From contig DATNLZ010000069.1 of NCBI GenBank assembly GCA_035602605.1, positions 153,408-217,407 of the forward strand: DNA of 64,000 nucleotides. Reading direction: 5' to 3'. The DNA is from DASQHY01 sp035602605 (GTDB lineage Bacteria; Acidobacteriota; Terriglobia; Acidiferrales; UBA7541). The notes under the pieces were generated by a model. The model was given only the letters and a program-made list of their open reading frames with translations, made no database searches and had not been told where the DNA came from. Below are positions 6,793 through 18,199 of the stretch, in pieces (position 1 is the first letter of the stretch; each line of letters opens with the position of its first letter). Position numbers and translations under genes: made by a program.

Positions 6793-9198
6793 ATGTTTAC
6801 TCGCGATAAAGTAGAACTCAAGCGCGTACCGATGATGCCGGTGCGCGATATGGTCATTTTCCCGCAGCAGATGACGCCGTTTATCGTCGGCCGTGAGGCC
6901 TCGGTGCGCGCTCTCGAAGAAGCGCTGGCCGGCGAAAAGAAAATTTTCCTGGCCACTCAGCACGACGCTTCGGTGGATGATCCCAAGCCCGAAGAGATTT
7001 ACACCGTGGGCACTCTCGCCAATATCGTCCAGAGTGTCAAACTTCCGGACGGCAACATCAAGGTGTTGGTCGAGGGTGCCGAGCGAGCTAAGGTTGTTCA
7101 GGTGGTGACCGAGGAAGGCTTTTTCCGCGCCACCCTCCGCGTCATTCCCTCGCGCGTTGAGACCACACCGCAGGTCGAGCAATCCGTTACCAAGGTCACC
7201 AGCCTCTACGAGCAGTACGTAAAACTCTCGCAAAGCTTGAATTATGACACCATGATTGCCGCGGCGCGGGTTGATGATCCCGGCAAGCTCGCTGACACGA
7301 TTGCTGCAAACCTGCAGATTCCTGTCGAAGATAAGCAGGAATTGCTCGAGAATTTTGATCCTATCGAGCGCTTGAATCGCGTCTCAGAAATTCTCGAGAT
7401 CGAGCTCGAGAAACTGAATGTCGACCGCAACATCAACACTCGCGTCAAGCGCCAGATGGAACGCGCCCAGAAAGAGTATTACCTTAACGAAAAGATGAAG
7501 GCCATTCAGAAAGAGCTTGGCCGCGGCGAGAAAAGCGAAACCGACGAGCTGAAAAAGAAGATTGACGCCGCGGGGATGTCCAAAGAAGTCCATGAGAAGG
7601 CCATCCAGGAGCTGAAACGCCTGGAAATGATGCCGCCGATGTCCGCTGAATCCACGGTCAGCCGGAATTATCTCGACTGGTTGTTGGCAGTGCCCTGGAA
7701 AAAGAAATCTAAAGAAATCCGTAATATTGCCTTGGCCGAAAAAATTCTCGAGGAAGATCATTATGGACTCGAGAAAATCAAAGAGCGTATCTTGGAGTAT
7801 CTTGCCGTCCGGCAGTTGGTGAAAAACCCCAAAGGCTCCATACTGTGCTTCGTCGGGCCACCGGGCGTGGGCAAAACGTCGCTAGCTACGTCCATCGGCC
7901 GCGCCACTGGGCGCAAGTTCGTGCGCGTCTCGCTTGGCGGGGTGCGCGACGAAGCCGAGATTCGTGGTCACCGCCGCACGTATATCGGGGCCTTGCCTGG
8001 CCAGATCATTCAGATGATGAAAAAGGCGGGTACGGTCAATCCTATCTTTGTGCTGGATGAAGTCGACAAGATGTCCGTGGATTTCCGCGGTGATCCTTCC
8101 GCGGCGCTCATGGAAGTGCTCGATCCCGAGCTCAATCACGCCTTCACCGATCATTACCTGGACGTGGAATACGATCTCTCAAAAGTGATGTTCGTTTGTA
8201 CGGCTAACGTTCTGCACACGATTCCGCAGCCGCTGCAGGATCGCATGGAAGTTTTGCGCCTCCCTGGCTACACGGAGAACGAGAAGCTGCAGATCGCCAA
8301 GCGCTTTTTGGTCCGCAAGGCCATCGAGGCCGTGGGAATTACCGCTAACAATCTGGCTTTCACCGATGAGGGGCTGCGGCACATCATCCGGCACTTCACC
8401 TACGAGGCCGGTGTGCGCAATCTCGAACGCGAGATATCCAACATTTGCCGCAAGATTGCGCGTCGCGTGGTCAAAGACGGAAAAGGCGTTAACAGTGAAA
8501 TCAGCCCGGTCAATGTCGGGGACTTCCTGGGCGTCTTGAAGCATCGCGAAATCTGGGCGGAAAAACATAACGAAATCGGGTTCGCGACCGGTCTGGCATG
8601 GACCGAGGTCGGCGGCCAAGTGTTGGCCGCTGAATCTACACTGATGGAAGGCAAGGGGCGCCTGACGCTTACCGGTAAGCTTGGCGACGTCATGCAAGAA
8701 TCTGCGCAAGCGGCCATGAGTTATATACGCTCGCGCACTGCCAATTTCGGCCTGCCCAGAGACTTCTACCGGCACCTCGATATCCATGTGCATGTCCCGG
8801 AAGGTGCGATTCCGAAAGACGGTCCCTCCGCGGGCATTACCATCGCCACTTCCATCGTCAGCGCATTGACGCGCACACCGGTGCGCTGCGAAGTAGCAAT
8901 GACCGGAGAAATCACCCTCCGCGGGAAAGTGCTGCCCATCGGCGGCGTGAAAGAAAAGTTGCTTGCCGCCCACCGCATGGGACTGCGCACCGTCATTCTC
9001 CCCAAGGAGAACGAAAAGGACCTAGCTGAAATTCCTGCGGAAGTCCAAGCAAATCTTGCGATTCAATTTGTGGAAACGATGGATGATGTTTTGAAGATCG
9101 CTTTGGAGACCCCGCTTCCCCCGCCCGCGCTTGCGCCGGTTCCGGAGGTTGCCGCCAAGTTTGCCGATGTCGAGAAGGACACGGAATTGACCAACTGA
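6793..9198 (+). CDS. lon: Endopeptidase La (Lon protease)
   Basis: An 801-aa homohexameric ATP-dependent protease. The N-terminal LON substrate-binding domain covers residues ~10-205, followed by a coiled helical part. The AAA+ domain has Walker A GPPGVGKTS at ~355. The protease domain carries the Ser-Lys dyad S679 (DGPSAGIT) and K722 (GGVKEKLLAAHR), the same residue numbers as in the E. coli enzyme. The ATG has a good SD (CAGGGGGA) a few bases upstream. It lies 33 nt after clpX and is probably in the same transcript. It degrades misfolded and short-lived regulatory proteins. Confidence 0.97.
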   Translation: MFTRDKVELKRVPMMPVRDMVIFPQQMTPFIVGREASVRALEEALAGEKKIFLATQHDASVDDPKPEEIYTVGTLANIVQSVKLPDGNIKVLVEGAERAKVVQVVTEEGFFRATLRVIPSRVETTPQVEQSVTKVTSLYEQYVKLSQSLNYDTMIAAARVDDPGKLADTIAANLQIPVEDKQELLENFDPIERLNRVSEILEIELEKLNVDRNINTRVKRQMERAQKEYYLNEKMKAIQKELGRGEKSETDELKKKIDAAGMSKEVHEKAIQELKRLEMMPPMSAESTVSRNYLDWLLAVPWKKKSKEIRNIALAEKILEEDHYGLEKIKERILEYLAVRQLVKNPKGSILCFVGPPGVGKTSLATSIGRATGRKFVRVSLGGVRDEAEIRGHRRTYIGALPGQIIQMMKKAGTVNPIFVLDEVDKMSVDFRGDPSAALMEVLDPELNHAFTDHYLDVEYDLSKVMFVCTANVLHTIPQPLQDRMEVLRLPGYTENEKLQIAKRFLVRKAIEAVGITANNLAFTDEGLRHIIRHFTYEAGVRNLEREISNICRKIARRVVKDGKGVNSEISPVNVGDFLGVLKHREIWAEKHNEIGFATGLAWTEVGGQVLAAESTLMEGKGRLTLTGKLGDVMQESAQAAMSYIRSRTANFGLPRDFYRHLDIHVHVPEGAIPKDGPSAGITIATSIVSALTRTPVRCEVAMTGEITLRGKVLPIGGVKEKLLAAHRMGLRTVILPKENEKDLAEIPAEVQANLAIQFVETMDDVLKIALETPLPPPALAPVPEVAAKFADVEKDTELTN

Positions 9199-9295
9199 GG
9201 GTAGTAATCCCCGCCGGCCTCATTCATTTCCCTCGATGCTTATGGACGAGGCCGTCGCAGTTAGTTTATTGACCCGGCAACAATTCATGCGGAGC

Positions 9296-9311
9296 GGCTG
9301 TGCAAACAGCC
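9296..9311 (+). other. Hairpin with GNRA-type loop in the rho leader
   Basis: GGCTGT (9296-9301) and ACAGCC (9306-9311) pair perfectly around the tetraloop GCAA. It lies in the 184-nt stretch between lon and rho, about 70 nt before the rho start. A second weaker stem (GCCTG/CGGGC) follows near 9343-9358. It could shape rho mRNA for autoregulation, which is known for rho in other bacteria, but this is inference. Confidence 0.35.
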
Positions 9312-9382
9312 CGCTGCGCGTTGAATGCATCCAACATCCCCGGCCTGAAGTTTCGGGCCAACTCAAGGAAAGAAAAAAACTG

Positions 9383-10642
<1,260 letters not shown>

Positions 10643-10670
10643 CTCACAAAATTCCGCGTCTGAATTTAAA

Positions 10671-12563
10671 TTAGTTACTTTCGTATCTGGCCGGCTTCGG
10701 GAGCTTTTGCTTGGCATGCTGTTGCGCCAGCAGCGCTTTCATACGCTCGTCCAGCGCGCCGAGTGGTACAGCACCTTGGGCCAGCACGGCATCGTGAAAC
10801 GCCCGAATCTTGAAGCGCTCCCCGAGCTCGCGCTCCGCCTGCGTGCGCAGCTCGCGAATCTTGAGCTGGCCGATCTTGTATGCTAACGCCTGGCCGGGCC
10901 AAACAATGTAGCGGTCCACTTCCACGACAATGTCCTGGTCGGTCTTGCCTGTATTTTCTCGGAAGAATTGGATGGCTTTCTCGCGGCTCCAACCCATCGC
11001 ATGCATTCCCGTGTCCACAACGAGCCGCACCGCTCGCCACATTTCGTAGGTGAGCTGGCCGAACTTCGCATAGGGGTCAGAGTAAAAACCCATTTCCGGG
11101 CCAAGGCTCTCCGCGTAAAGCGCCCAGCCCTCCACAAAGGCCGAATATCCGATGTGCTTCCGGAACTCCGGCACATTCTCAATTTCCTGCGCCAGCGAAA
11201 TTTGCACATGATGTCCTGGAACAGACTCGTGCAGAGTGAGCGCTTCCATCTCCCACTTGGGTCGCGCCTGCAAATTGTATGTGTTCACAAAATAGTGTCC
11301 TGGGCGTCCCGCCTCCGGTGAACCCTGTTCGTAGTAAGCCGTCGTTTGAGAAGGGGCTTTGAAGGCTGGGATTTCGACAACGCCGTAGGTTAGCCGGGGC
11401 AATTTGCCGAACAGGTGCGCAAGCTCTGGGTCAGCGCGTTTGGCAATCACGCGGTAGGCATTCACCAGGGCTTCGGGAGTTTCAAAATAAAAGCGCGCAT
11501 CGCTGCGCAGAAACTTTGTGAAGTCCGCAAAGGTACCCACAAATCCGGTTGAGGCGATAACCCTGTCCATCTCCGCTCGGATGCGTTTCACCTCGGCCAA
11601 CCCGGTTTCGTGAATCTGCTTCGGCGTCAAATTCGTTGTTGTGTGCCAGCGAACGCGATAGGCGTACGCTGCGGGGCCGTCCGGCAGCGAACTAGCCGCG
11701 ATGCTCTCACGGCACCTGGGAATATATTTTTGTACAAGGTAATCGCGCAATTTGCGGAACGCCGGTACGATGGCCTCGCTGTATGCGCGCCTCGCCTCTT
11801 GGGTCAGGCGCTCATGCTCGGCCTGCGCGAGCGACACCGGCATCTCCTGAAAGGAACGCAGCAGCGGGCTCTGCAATGGGTCGTCAGGAATCAAGCCGTC
11901 GATCTGTTTCGGAACATCGCGAAGCGTGATGCGCGCCGGTGTCATCCCCACCTTTAAGCCTTGGTCGAGCAGCACGATGTTTTTCTCGACGAGTACCGGC
12001 AATGTCTCGAGGCGCGCCACAATATTCTCGAAGTCCTGGACCGTCGCGTGCGGCATGACCGCAACGGTGCTGGCCGCACCTTGCTGGACGCCTTCGATCT
12101 GATTGATGGGCATTGCCAGGTTTTGCGGCACAACTTGTCGGAAGGGCTGCGGATCGTCGAAATACTTCTCGCCTTCCTCGGCCGTCTCAAGCAATTCTTT
12201 GTACAGATCGAAATTCAGCCGTTCCTCCCCGGGCAGCTTTGCGCGATCGAACGTGCGCAACCGAGCCAAGCTATCGCGCAAATGTTTCTTCCGTCGCGCA
12301 ATGCCCTCAGCGGATTCGTCGGTCCAGCGCCTATCCTGCCCGGGAAAGCCCCCGTGGGTGGCCATTTCTGGGTAATCGGCCATCCACTGCTTCCAGTCGT
12401 CAGCCAAATAGTTTCGAAAGGTTTTCATTTCCGTCGAACTCATTTTTGAGACACTCATCGGTGATGTGCTTGCCTGAGGTTTCGCGGCTTGCGCCAATCC
12501 AAGAGGAAAAGCGGCCATCGCAAGCCAGCCGAAAACACCCAGACACGAAACAACAACACGCAT
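10671..12563 (-). CDS. Secreted DUF885 family protein (putative metallohydrolase)
   Basis: A 630-aa protein with an N-terminal signal peptide (VVSCLGVFGWLAMAAFPLGL, then AQA). The body matches the DUF885 family, including the motif LHESVPGHHVQ near residue 450, an HExxxGHH arrangement that probably binds metal. Family members are often annotated as carboxypeptidase-like, and the true substrate is unknown. I start at ATG 12563 instead of GTG 12569, because the SD AGGAG ends five bases before that ATG and overlaps the GTG. The SD also overlaps the cmk stop codon, so translation is probably coupled to cmk. Confidence 0.85.
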   Translation of the reverse strand: MRVVVSCLGVFGWLAMAAFPLGLAQAAKPQASTSPMSVSKMSSTEMKTFRNYLADDWKQWMADYPEMATHGGFPGQDRRWTDESAEGIARRKKHLRDSLARLRTFDRAKLPGEERLNFDLYKELLETAEEGEKYFDDPQPFRQVVPQNLAMPINQIEGVQQGAASTVAVMPHATVQDFENIVARLETLPVLVEKNIVLLDQGLKVGMTPARITLRDVPKQIDGLIPDDPLQSPLLRSFQEMPVSLAQAEHERLTQEARRAYSEAIVPAFRKLRDYLVQKYIPRCRESIAASSLPDGPAAYAYRVRWHTTTNLTPKQIHETGLAEVKRIRAEMDRVIASTGFVGTFADFTKFLRSDARFYFETPEALVNAYRVIAKRADPELAHLFGKLPRLTYGVVEIPAFKAPSQTTAYYEQGSPEAGRPGHYFVNTYNLQARPKWEMEALTLHESVPGHHVQISLAQEIENVPEFRKHIGYSAFVEGWALYAESLGPEMGFYSDPYAKFGQLTYEMWRAVRLVVDTGMHAMGWSREKAIQFFRENTGKTDQDIVVEVDRYIVWPGQALAYKIGQLKIRELRTQAERELGERFKIRAFHDAVLAQGAVPLGALDERMKALLAQQHAKQKLPKPARYESN

Positions 12564-12571
12564 CAACACTC

Positions 12572-13309
12572 CTATGATTTTGGACCCGATGCGGAGCTCG
12601 TTTTCCGGGAGCTTTCTTTCTCGTGCTCGCGAAAGAGCAAGACAATCAGCCGCGCGGTTTCTTCAATGTCCATCGACGTGTTGTCCACAACCACTGCATC
12701 TGCAGCACGAACCAGCGGCGAAACCTCACGCTCGCGGTCGCGTTTGTCGCGTTCCCGCAACTCCCGCTGCACGTCTTCGAGCGTTAGGCCGTCTTCTTTC
12801 TCCTGGTGCTGGCGCCAGCGCCGCTCGGCGCGAACGTCCGGCGATGCATCCAAAAAAATCTTTAGTTCCGCATGGGGGAACACAACCGTTCCAATATCGC
12901 GCCCTTCCATTACGACGCCGCCGTTGCGTCCCGCTCGCTGCTGCTCAGCAACGAGTACCTGCCGCACTCCAGCCACAACTGCAAGTTTTGAGGCTGCCTG
13001 TGAAACCGCCGCGCTTCGGATCAGCTGCGTAACATCATGGCCATCTACGCGCACGAGGATTCCCCGCGAGCCGCTCTGCCCGGGCGCAGCGTTGGTCGCT
13101 TCGAGATCAACTCTGGTTTCGCGCGCCAGCTCCATGAGCGCTCCTTCCGACTCATGCGGCACTCCGCGCTCGAGAGCCTTCCAGGCCAGGGCGCGATACA
13201 TAGCGCCGCTATCGAGATAAACATAGCCCAGCAAATCAGCTACGCGTCGAGCCACGCTGCTTTTGCCAGACCCGACCGGGCCATCAATCGCGATAATAAA
13301 GTTTCGCAT
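12572..13309 (-). CDS. cmk: Cytidylate kinase
   Basis: A 245-aa nucleoside monophosphate kinase that phosphorylates CMP and dCMP. P-loop GPVGSGKSS lies at residues ~10-18. The CMP-binding DSGAMYRALA, the GRDIGTVVFPHAELKIFLDA segment and the LID region (ERRWRQHQ) are all present, so it looks active. The last ~20 residues (Ser/Lys-rich) extend beyond the core. It sits between fabI and the DUF885 gene, and its stop lies within the SD of the latter. Confidence 0.95.
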   Translation of the reverse strand: MRNFIIAIDGPVGSGKSSVARRVADLLGYVYLDSGAMYRALAWKALERGVPHESEGALMELARETRVDLEATNAAPGQSGSRGILVRVDGHDVTQLIRSAAVSQAASKLAVVAGVRQVLVAEQQRAGRNGGVVMEGRDIGTVVFPHAELKIFLDASPDVRAERRWRQHQEKEDGLTLEDVQRELRERDKRDREREVSPLVRAADAVVVDNTSMDIEETARLIVLLFREHEKESSRKTSSASGPKS

Positions 13310-13386
13310 TTAGGAAAATGCGCCGAAGGCCGGCGCTGGCGGCACTCAAAACTCATCAAATCAAATACCAATCTAAGCCCATCGAA

Positions 13387-14157
13387 TCAGAAGCCCATAA
13401 TGTTGTAGCCGCAATCGACGTATAGCACTTCGCCGGTGATTGCTGCGCCAGCATCCGACGCCAAAAACGCCGCAGTTGCGCCAACCTCGTTCACATCCAC
13501 ATTACGCTTCAGCGGCGCCCTCTCAGCATGCGCCTTGAGCATGTCTGCGAAGCCCGCAATACCGCGCGAAGCCAACGTCTTGATCGGACCAGCCGAAATC
13601 GCATTCACTCGAATCCCCCGTGGCCCGAGATCATGCGCGAGATAGCGCACCGTAGCCTCCAGTGCCGCCTTGGCCACTCCCATCACGTTGTAGTGCGGTA
13701 CAACTCGTGTCGAGCCATAGTAAGTCAGCGTCAGGATGCTTCCTCCCGCGGTCATCAGCGGCGCCGCCGCGCGGGACACCGCGATCAATGAATACACACT
13801 GACGTCATGCGCGATTCTGAATCCTTCTCGCGACGTATTCACGAACTCGCCTTTGAGCTCCTCGCTTGGTGCAAACGCGACGGCATGCACCAGCGCTTGA
13901 ATCGTCTGGTAACGCATCTTGAGCGTCTCAAAAAGTTGCGCAATTTCTTCATCGCGCGCCACATCACACTGAAAAGCCTCCGCCCCGGAGAGCTCCCCAA
14001 TTAAATCTTTCGCTTCGAGCGCCAGCCGCTCGTTCTGGTAGGTAATCGCCAGCCGCCAGCCGGCCGCGTGGAGTTGTTGCGCAATCGCCCAAGCGATACT
14101 TCGCTTATTCGCGACGCCAAAAACCACCGCTGTCCGCAACTCATTCGATCCCGGCAT
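13387..14157 (-). CDS. fabI: Enoyl-[acyl-carrier-protein] reductase (NADH)
   Basis: A 256-aa short-chain dehydrogenase-fold enzyme for the last step of fatty-acid elongation. The N-terminal nucleotide site GVANKRSIAWAIA is the FabI-specific version. The catalytic Tyr and Lys are in HYNVMGVAK (Y-x6-K), and GPIKTLASRGI is the substrate-loop signature. A good SD (GGAAGGA) precedes ATG 14157. It lies 27 nt after mutL. This is a triclosan-target type reductase; no FabK, FabL or FabV is visible in the window. Confidence 0.96.
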   Translation of the reverse strand: MPGSNELRTAVVFGVANKRSIAWAIAQQLHAAGWRLAITYQNERLALEAKDLIGELSGAEAFQCDVARDEEIAQLFETLKMRYQTIQALVHAVAFAPSEELKGEFVNTSREGFRIAHDVSVYSLIAVSRAAAPLMTAGGSILTLTYYGSTRVVPHYNVMGVAKAALEATVRYLAHDLGPRGIRVNAISAGPIKTLASRGIAGFADMLKAHAERAPLKRNVDVNEVGATAAFLASDAGAAITGEVLYVDCGYNIMGF

Positions 14158-14184
14158 GCACCATCCTTCCGCGAGGAATCGCTC

Positions 14185-16209
14185 TCAAATTCTTTTAAAC
14201 GCTTTCTCGATCTCCCGCACCGAATACCGTAGCACCACCGGACGCCCATGCGGGCAACTCATCGGGCAATCGGTGCGCGCCAATTGACCAAGCAGCCATT
14301 CCATCTTGGTGTGATCGAGCGGCATATTCACCTTGATTGCCGCGTGGCATGCCGTGGACGCCGCAATCTTGGCTTGCAGCGTCTCGATTGAAATCGCCGC
14401 CGATTCGCGCTCGATCCCATCCAGTATTTCCGTCAGCAGCTTTTCAGCATCGGCGCTCGCGATTCCTGCCGGAGCTGCTTGAATGGCCACGCTGCGCGGC
14501 CCCATGGGATCAACCTCAAATCCGTTTTCGCTGAGTTCTTCCACGATTCGCTCGAAAATCACGACTTGTCGAGGCGCCAGCTCAACCACAATAGGCATCA
14601 GCAGGCGCTGGCGTTCTACTCGTCCGATTCGCCGCGCCATCAAGTGTTGTTCGAAGAGCACCCGTTCGTGAGCCACGTGCTGGTCAATAATCCACAATCC
14701 CTCGCCGTTTACGGCAACAATGAAACTGGAATTCACCTGGCCGAGCGGCTTCAGATCGCCAATCCCCGTTGCGCTTGGCAAAGCAGCCGCAGATTCCAGG
14801 CCGCGCTCGTTGGCCCCGCGAAATGCCTCGGCAATCTTCTCTGCATTGATTGGACCGCTAGGCGCACCGGCCTGCGTATTCCCAATTGCCGCACCAATCG
14901 TTCCGCCAATCGCAGCACCGCTGGCAAACGCGAAGCGCTGTGCTTCCGGCCTCAGCGCAGCAGCAGTCAAGTCGAATCCGCCATCCGATCCAGGTGCAGC
15001 CTCACCGATCGTCATCCCTGGAGCAATCACCGCGCGCGTCGGTGCAACACTCTCCGCACCAGCGATCGCAGCGTGCGCGGATAGGTTTTCGCCTAACACC
15101 GCGTTGGCAACAGGCATCTCCTTCCATGCGCCTGCACCCCGCAATCCGGGAAAACTCGGGATCGGACGGGCCTGCGTCAACGCTTGCCGTATCGCATCGC
15201 GCGTAAAGTCGTGCACAAACTGCGGATGCCTGAAGCGCACTTCAATCTTGGCGGGATGAACGTTGACGTCCACCTCCTCGTAGGGAATCTCCAGAAACAG
15301 CAGCACCGCCGGAAAAACATTGGGCGGCATGATATTGCGATATGCCTCGTGAATGGCATGCAGAATCAGCCGGTCACGCACCAGCCGCTTATTGACAAAA
15401 ATATAAATCCCGTTGCGATTAGGACGTTGCGCCTCCGGCCGCGACGCAAATCCCTTCACCGCGAGCGTGGCCTGCCGATCGTCGGTGGGCAACTCCGCCT
15501 CAGTGATCGCCGATCGCACCGCCGTGCTCGCTGCGGGAATCTCGAGAAATTCCTCGAGCGCCTGCCGCCCAAAAATCTGATACACGCGCGAGGCCAAGTC
15601 CGCCACCGGTGTCGCATGAACAATTTCCTGCGTAGGAGTTTTCAGTACGAAATGTCTATCCGGATTCGCCAGCGCATAGTGGGTCACGAGCGATGCGATA
15701 TGTCCGAGCTCAGTCGTGTCGGACTTCAAAAACTTTCGTCGCGCCGGCATGCAATAGAAAAGATCCGCCACGCTCACGGTCGTTCCCGTAGGCAGCCCTG
15801 CCGGTTTTACTCCAACTAATTTCCCACCTGCAAATTCCACTCGCGTGCCTTGCGCCTCTTCTTCCGCGCGCGTCTCGAGCAGCAACCGCGCCACCGCCGC
15901 AAGTGACGGTAGCGCCTCTCCGCGAAATCCCAGCGTGGCAATCGACAGCAAATCATCGGCCTTACGCAGCTTACTCGTCGCATGCCGCTCAAATGCCAGC
16001 AGCGCGTCGTCATGCATCATCCCGTGACCATCGTCGATCACGCGAATCATTCGCTTTCCACCGGCCTCGGCCTCGATCTGTACCGAGCGCGCTCCGGCAT
16101 CGAGCGAATTCTCGAGCAGCTCTTTCACCACCGACGCGGGCCTCTCCACGACTTCGCCCGCGGCAATCTTATTCGCCACCACTTCCGGCAATATGCGTAT
16201 CCGGCTCAT
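14185..16209 (-). CDS. mutL: DNA mismatch repair protein MutL
   Basis: A 674-aa GHKL ATPase. N-terminal motifs are ENSLDAGARSV, DDGHGM and TLGFRGEALPS. A Gly/Ala-rich linker (~350-460) leads to the C-terminal dimerisation domain. That domain contains DQHVAHERVLFE, a good match to the nicking endonuclease motif, plus ACHAAIKVNM-like and CPHGRPVVL elements. It is therefore probably an endonuclease-type MutL of a MutH-less system. Its ATG overlaps the aspS stop in ATGA, indicating coupled translation. Confidence 0.96.
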   Translation of the reverse strand: MSRIRILPEVVANKIAAGEVVERPASVVKELLENSLDAGARSVQIEAEAGGKRMIRVIDDGHGMMHDDALLAFERHATSKLRKADDLLSIATLGFRGEALPSLAAVARLLLETRAEEEAQGTRVEFAGGKLVGVKPAGLPTGTTVSVADLFYCMPARRKFLKSDTTELGHIASLVTHYALANPDRHFVLKTPTQEIVHATPVADLASRVYQIFGRQALEEFLEIPAASTAVRSAITEAELPTDDRQATLAVKGFASRPEAQRPNRNGIYIFVNKRLVRDRLILHAIHEAYRNIMPPNVFPAVLLFLEIPYEEVDVNVHPAKIEVRFRHPQFVHDFTRDAIRQALTQARPIPSFPGLRGAGAWKEMPVANAVLGENLSAHAAIAGAESVAPTRAVIAPGMTIGEAAPGSDGGFDLTAAALRPEAQRFAFASGAAIGGTIGAAIGNTQAGAPSGPINAEKIAEAFRGANERGLESAAALPSATGIGDLKPLGQVNSSFIVAVNGEGLWIIDQHVAHERVLFEQHLMARRIGRVERQRLLMPIVVELAPRQVVIFERIVEELSENGFEVDPMGPRSVAIQAAPAGIASADAEKLLTEILDGIERESAAISIETLQAKIAASTACHAAIKVNMPLDHTKMEWLLGQLARTDCPMSCPHGRPVVLRYSVREIEKAFKRI

Positions 16210-17996
16210 GGCTTCAACTGAATACCTAGTTCCTGCAACTGTTCAGGGCTCACCTCGCTCGGTGACTCGGCCATCAAATCCTGCGCCGCCGTGGTCTTGG
16301 CAAACGCGATCACCTCGCGGATCGACTTCTCACCCGTTAGTAGCATCACAATGCGATCAATTCCCAGCGCGATCCCCCCATGAGGCGGCGTACCGTATGT
16401 CAGCGCATCCAGAAAAAAGCCAAACCTCCGGCGTAACTGTTCTTCGGTCAGTCCCAATGCCTTGAACAATCGTTCCTGAATATCCTGCCGGTGGATTCGA
16501 ATGCTCCCCGAGCCTAGCTCAACTCCATTCAGCACCAAATCATAACCCTTCGACCGCACTTCCCACGGCGCGGTCTCCAGCTTCTCGAGGTCTTCATCGA
16601 CAATTCCGGTAAAAGGATGCTGCGCGCTTACCCACATTTTCTCCCGTTCGCTCCATTCAAACAGCGGAAAGCCCGTCAGCCACAAAAACTCCCAGCGATG
16701 CGCGGGAATCAGTTTCAATTGCTCGGCCAGATGCAAACGTAACTGTCCGGCGATCAGCGCCGCGGCTTCCGTGCCTTTGATCTGTTCTTTCGCTGCGACC
16801 GCGATTACCAAGTCCCCGGCCTTGGCGCCCGCCGCGTCTGCCAGATTCTTGACTCCTTCGGCTCCAAGCACTTTTTCAAGTTGCGAGCTAATCCCTTCCG
16901 CCGTAACTTTCACCGTATAGATTCCACGCGCGCCGAGCGACTTGGCTTTCTCGCTCAATTCATCGAGCTGTTTGCGCGAGTAACTGGCCGCCCCCGGTGC
17001 CACCAGCGCCAACACGTTGCCTTCGATTTGTAACTTTGTCCGAGCAGCCTCCGGAAAAACAGCGGACACCTGATGCAGCTCCATCGCAAATCGTAGATCA
17101 GGCTTGTCGCTGCCATACTGCAGGATCGCATCCTTATAGTGCATATGCCTGAACGGGACGCTGACTTCGATCCCGGCTATGGCCCACGCCCGCACCATGA
17201 CTCGCTCAATCGTCTCGAAAATCTCCTCTTGCCGCGGAAATGACATCTCCACGTCAAGCTGCGTAAATTCCGGCTGGCGGTCCGCGCGCAGGTCCTCATC
17301 GCGAAAGCATTTTACGATCTGGAAGTACCGATCCATTCCCGCGATCATCAAGATTTGCTTGAAGATTTGCGGCGATTGCGGCAGCGCATAAAATTGGCCA
17401 TGGTGAATGCGGCTCGGCACCAGATAATCGCGCGCGCCTTCCGGTGTCGAGCGTGTCAGCACCGGCGTTTCCACTTCGAGGAAGCCTATCTCGTCCATGG
17501 TCTTACGAATCTCAAGGATTATTTTGTGGCGCAGCTCGAGGTTGCGATGCGGCTTCGGCCTGCGCAGATCGATATAGCGGTACCGCAGCCGGGTCTCTTC
17601 ACTTGCCGTAATTTCATCTTCCACCTGAAACGGCGGAGTCTTGGCGTTGTTCAGAATATGGAGTTTCGTCGCCACAACTTCAACTTCGCCTGTCGCCAGC
17701 TCCGGATTGGCTTTCCGGCGCCGCGCCACCCTCCCTTCGACCGCAACGACAAATTCCGCGCGCACCTGCTCGGCCTTTGCGTGCGCTTCCGCCAATTGTT
17801 CCTTGTTGAAAACCGCCTGTGCGATTCCGGCGCGATCGCGCAAATCAAGAAACAACAAATTACCCAGGTCCCGCCGGCGGTGCACCCAGCCCATTAGCAC
17901 TACGTCTTTCCCGTCGTCGGTCGCGCGCAACTCTCCGCAATAATGCGTGCGCTTCATCTCCCCAAGAAAATCCAGCACTGTCACGCTCTCATTCAT
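16206..17996 (-). CDS. aspS: Aspartyl-tRNA synthetase
   Basis: A 596-aa class II synthetase of bacterial type. The N-terminal OB anticodon-binding domain is at ~15-120 (VVLMGWVHRRRDLGNLLFLD). The catalytic core has FRDEDLRADRQPEFTQLD as motif 2. The bacterial GAD insertion lies at ~310-430, and motif 3 is GIALGIDRIVMLL. Whether it also charges tRNA-Asn cannot be judged here. It overlaps mutL by 4 nt. It lies 203 nt downstream of hisS, so the two synthetases may share a transcript. Confidence 0.96.
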   Translation of the reverse strand: MNESVTVLDFLGEMKRTHYCGELRATDDGKDVVLMGWVHRRRDLGNLLFLDLRDRAGIAQAVFNKEQLAEAHAKAEQVRAEFVVAVEGRVARRRKANPELATGEVEVVATKLHILNNAKTPPFQVEDEITASEETRLRYRYIDLRRPKPHRNLELRHKIILEIRKTMDEIGFLEVETPVLTRSTPEGARDYLVPSRIHHGQFYALPQSPQIFKQILMIAGMDRYFQIVKCFRDEDLRADRQPEFTQLDVEMSFPRQEEIFETIERVMVRAWAIAGIEVSVPFRHMHYKDAILQYGSDKPDLRFAMELHQVSAVFPEAARTKLQIEGNVLALVAPGAASYSRKQLDELSEKAKSLGARGIYTVKVTAEGISSQLEKVLGAEGVKNLADAAGAKAGDLVIAVAAKEQIKGTEAAALIAGQLRLHLAEQLKLIPAHRWEFLWLTGFPLFEWSEREKMWVSAQHPFTGIVDEDLEKLETAPWEVRSKGYDLVLNGVELGSGSIRIHRQDIQERLFKALGLTEEQLRRRFGFFLDALTYGTPPHGGIALGIDRIVMLLTGEKSIREVIAFAKTTAAQDLMAESPSEVSPEQLQELGIQLKP

Positions 17997-18199
17997 CGTT
18001 TGTAATTGTGCGTGCCCTATCTACCCCGCATGCGCGGCGAGATATGGGCACGGTCGAAACGATCGTCAAATTCCTAAACCTAAAAGAAACCGGTCATTCC
18101 GGGCGCAAGGAGGCGACCCCGTCGCTTTTCATGCGCGCCAGCGCATCTGGCCCTCCGCAGTGCCGAGGAGTCCCGCTGGCGTTATGCTTCGTCGCTGCC

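Noticed and set aside
8179..8973. 264-codon open frame on the minus strand
   Set aside because: Fully antisense to the conserved catalytic part of lon, with no SD and a low-complexity His/Arg composition typical of a shadow frame.
9236..9382. 49-residue N-terminal extension of Rho
   Set aside because: Sequence unlike Rho, and an SD-supported ATG with the family N-terminus follows at 9383. Kept only as a leader observation.
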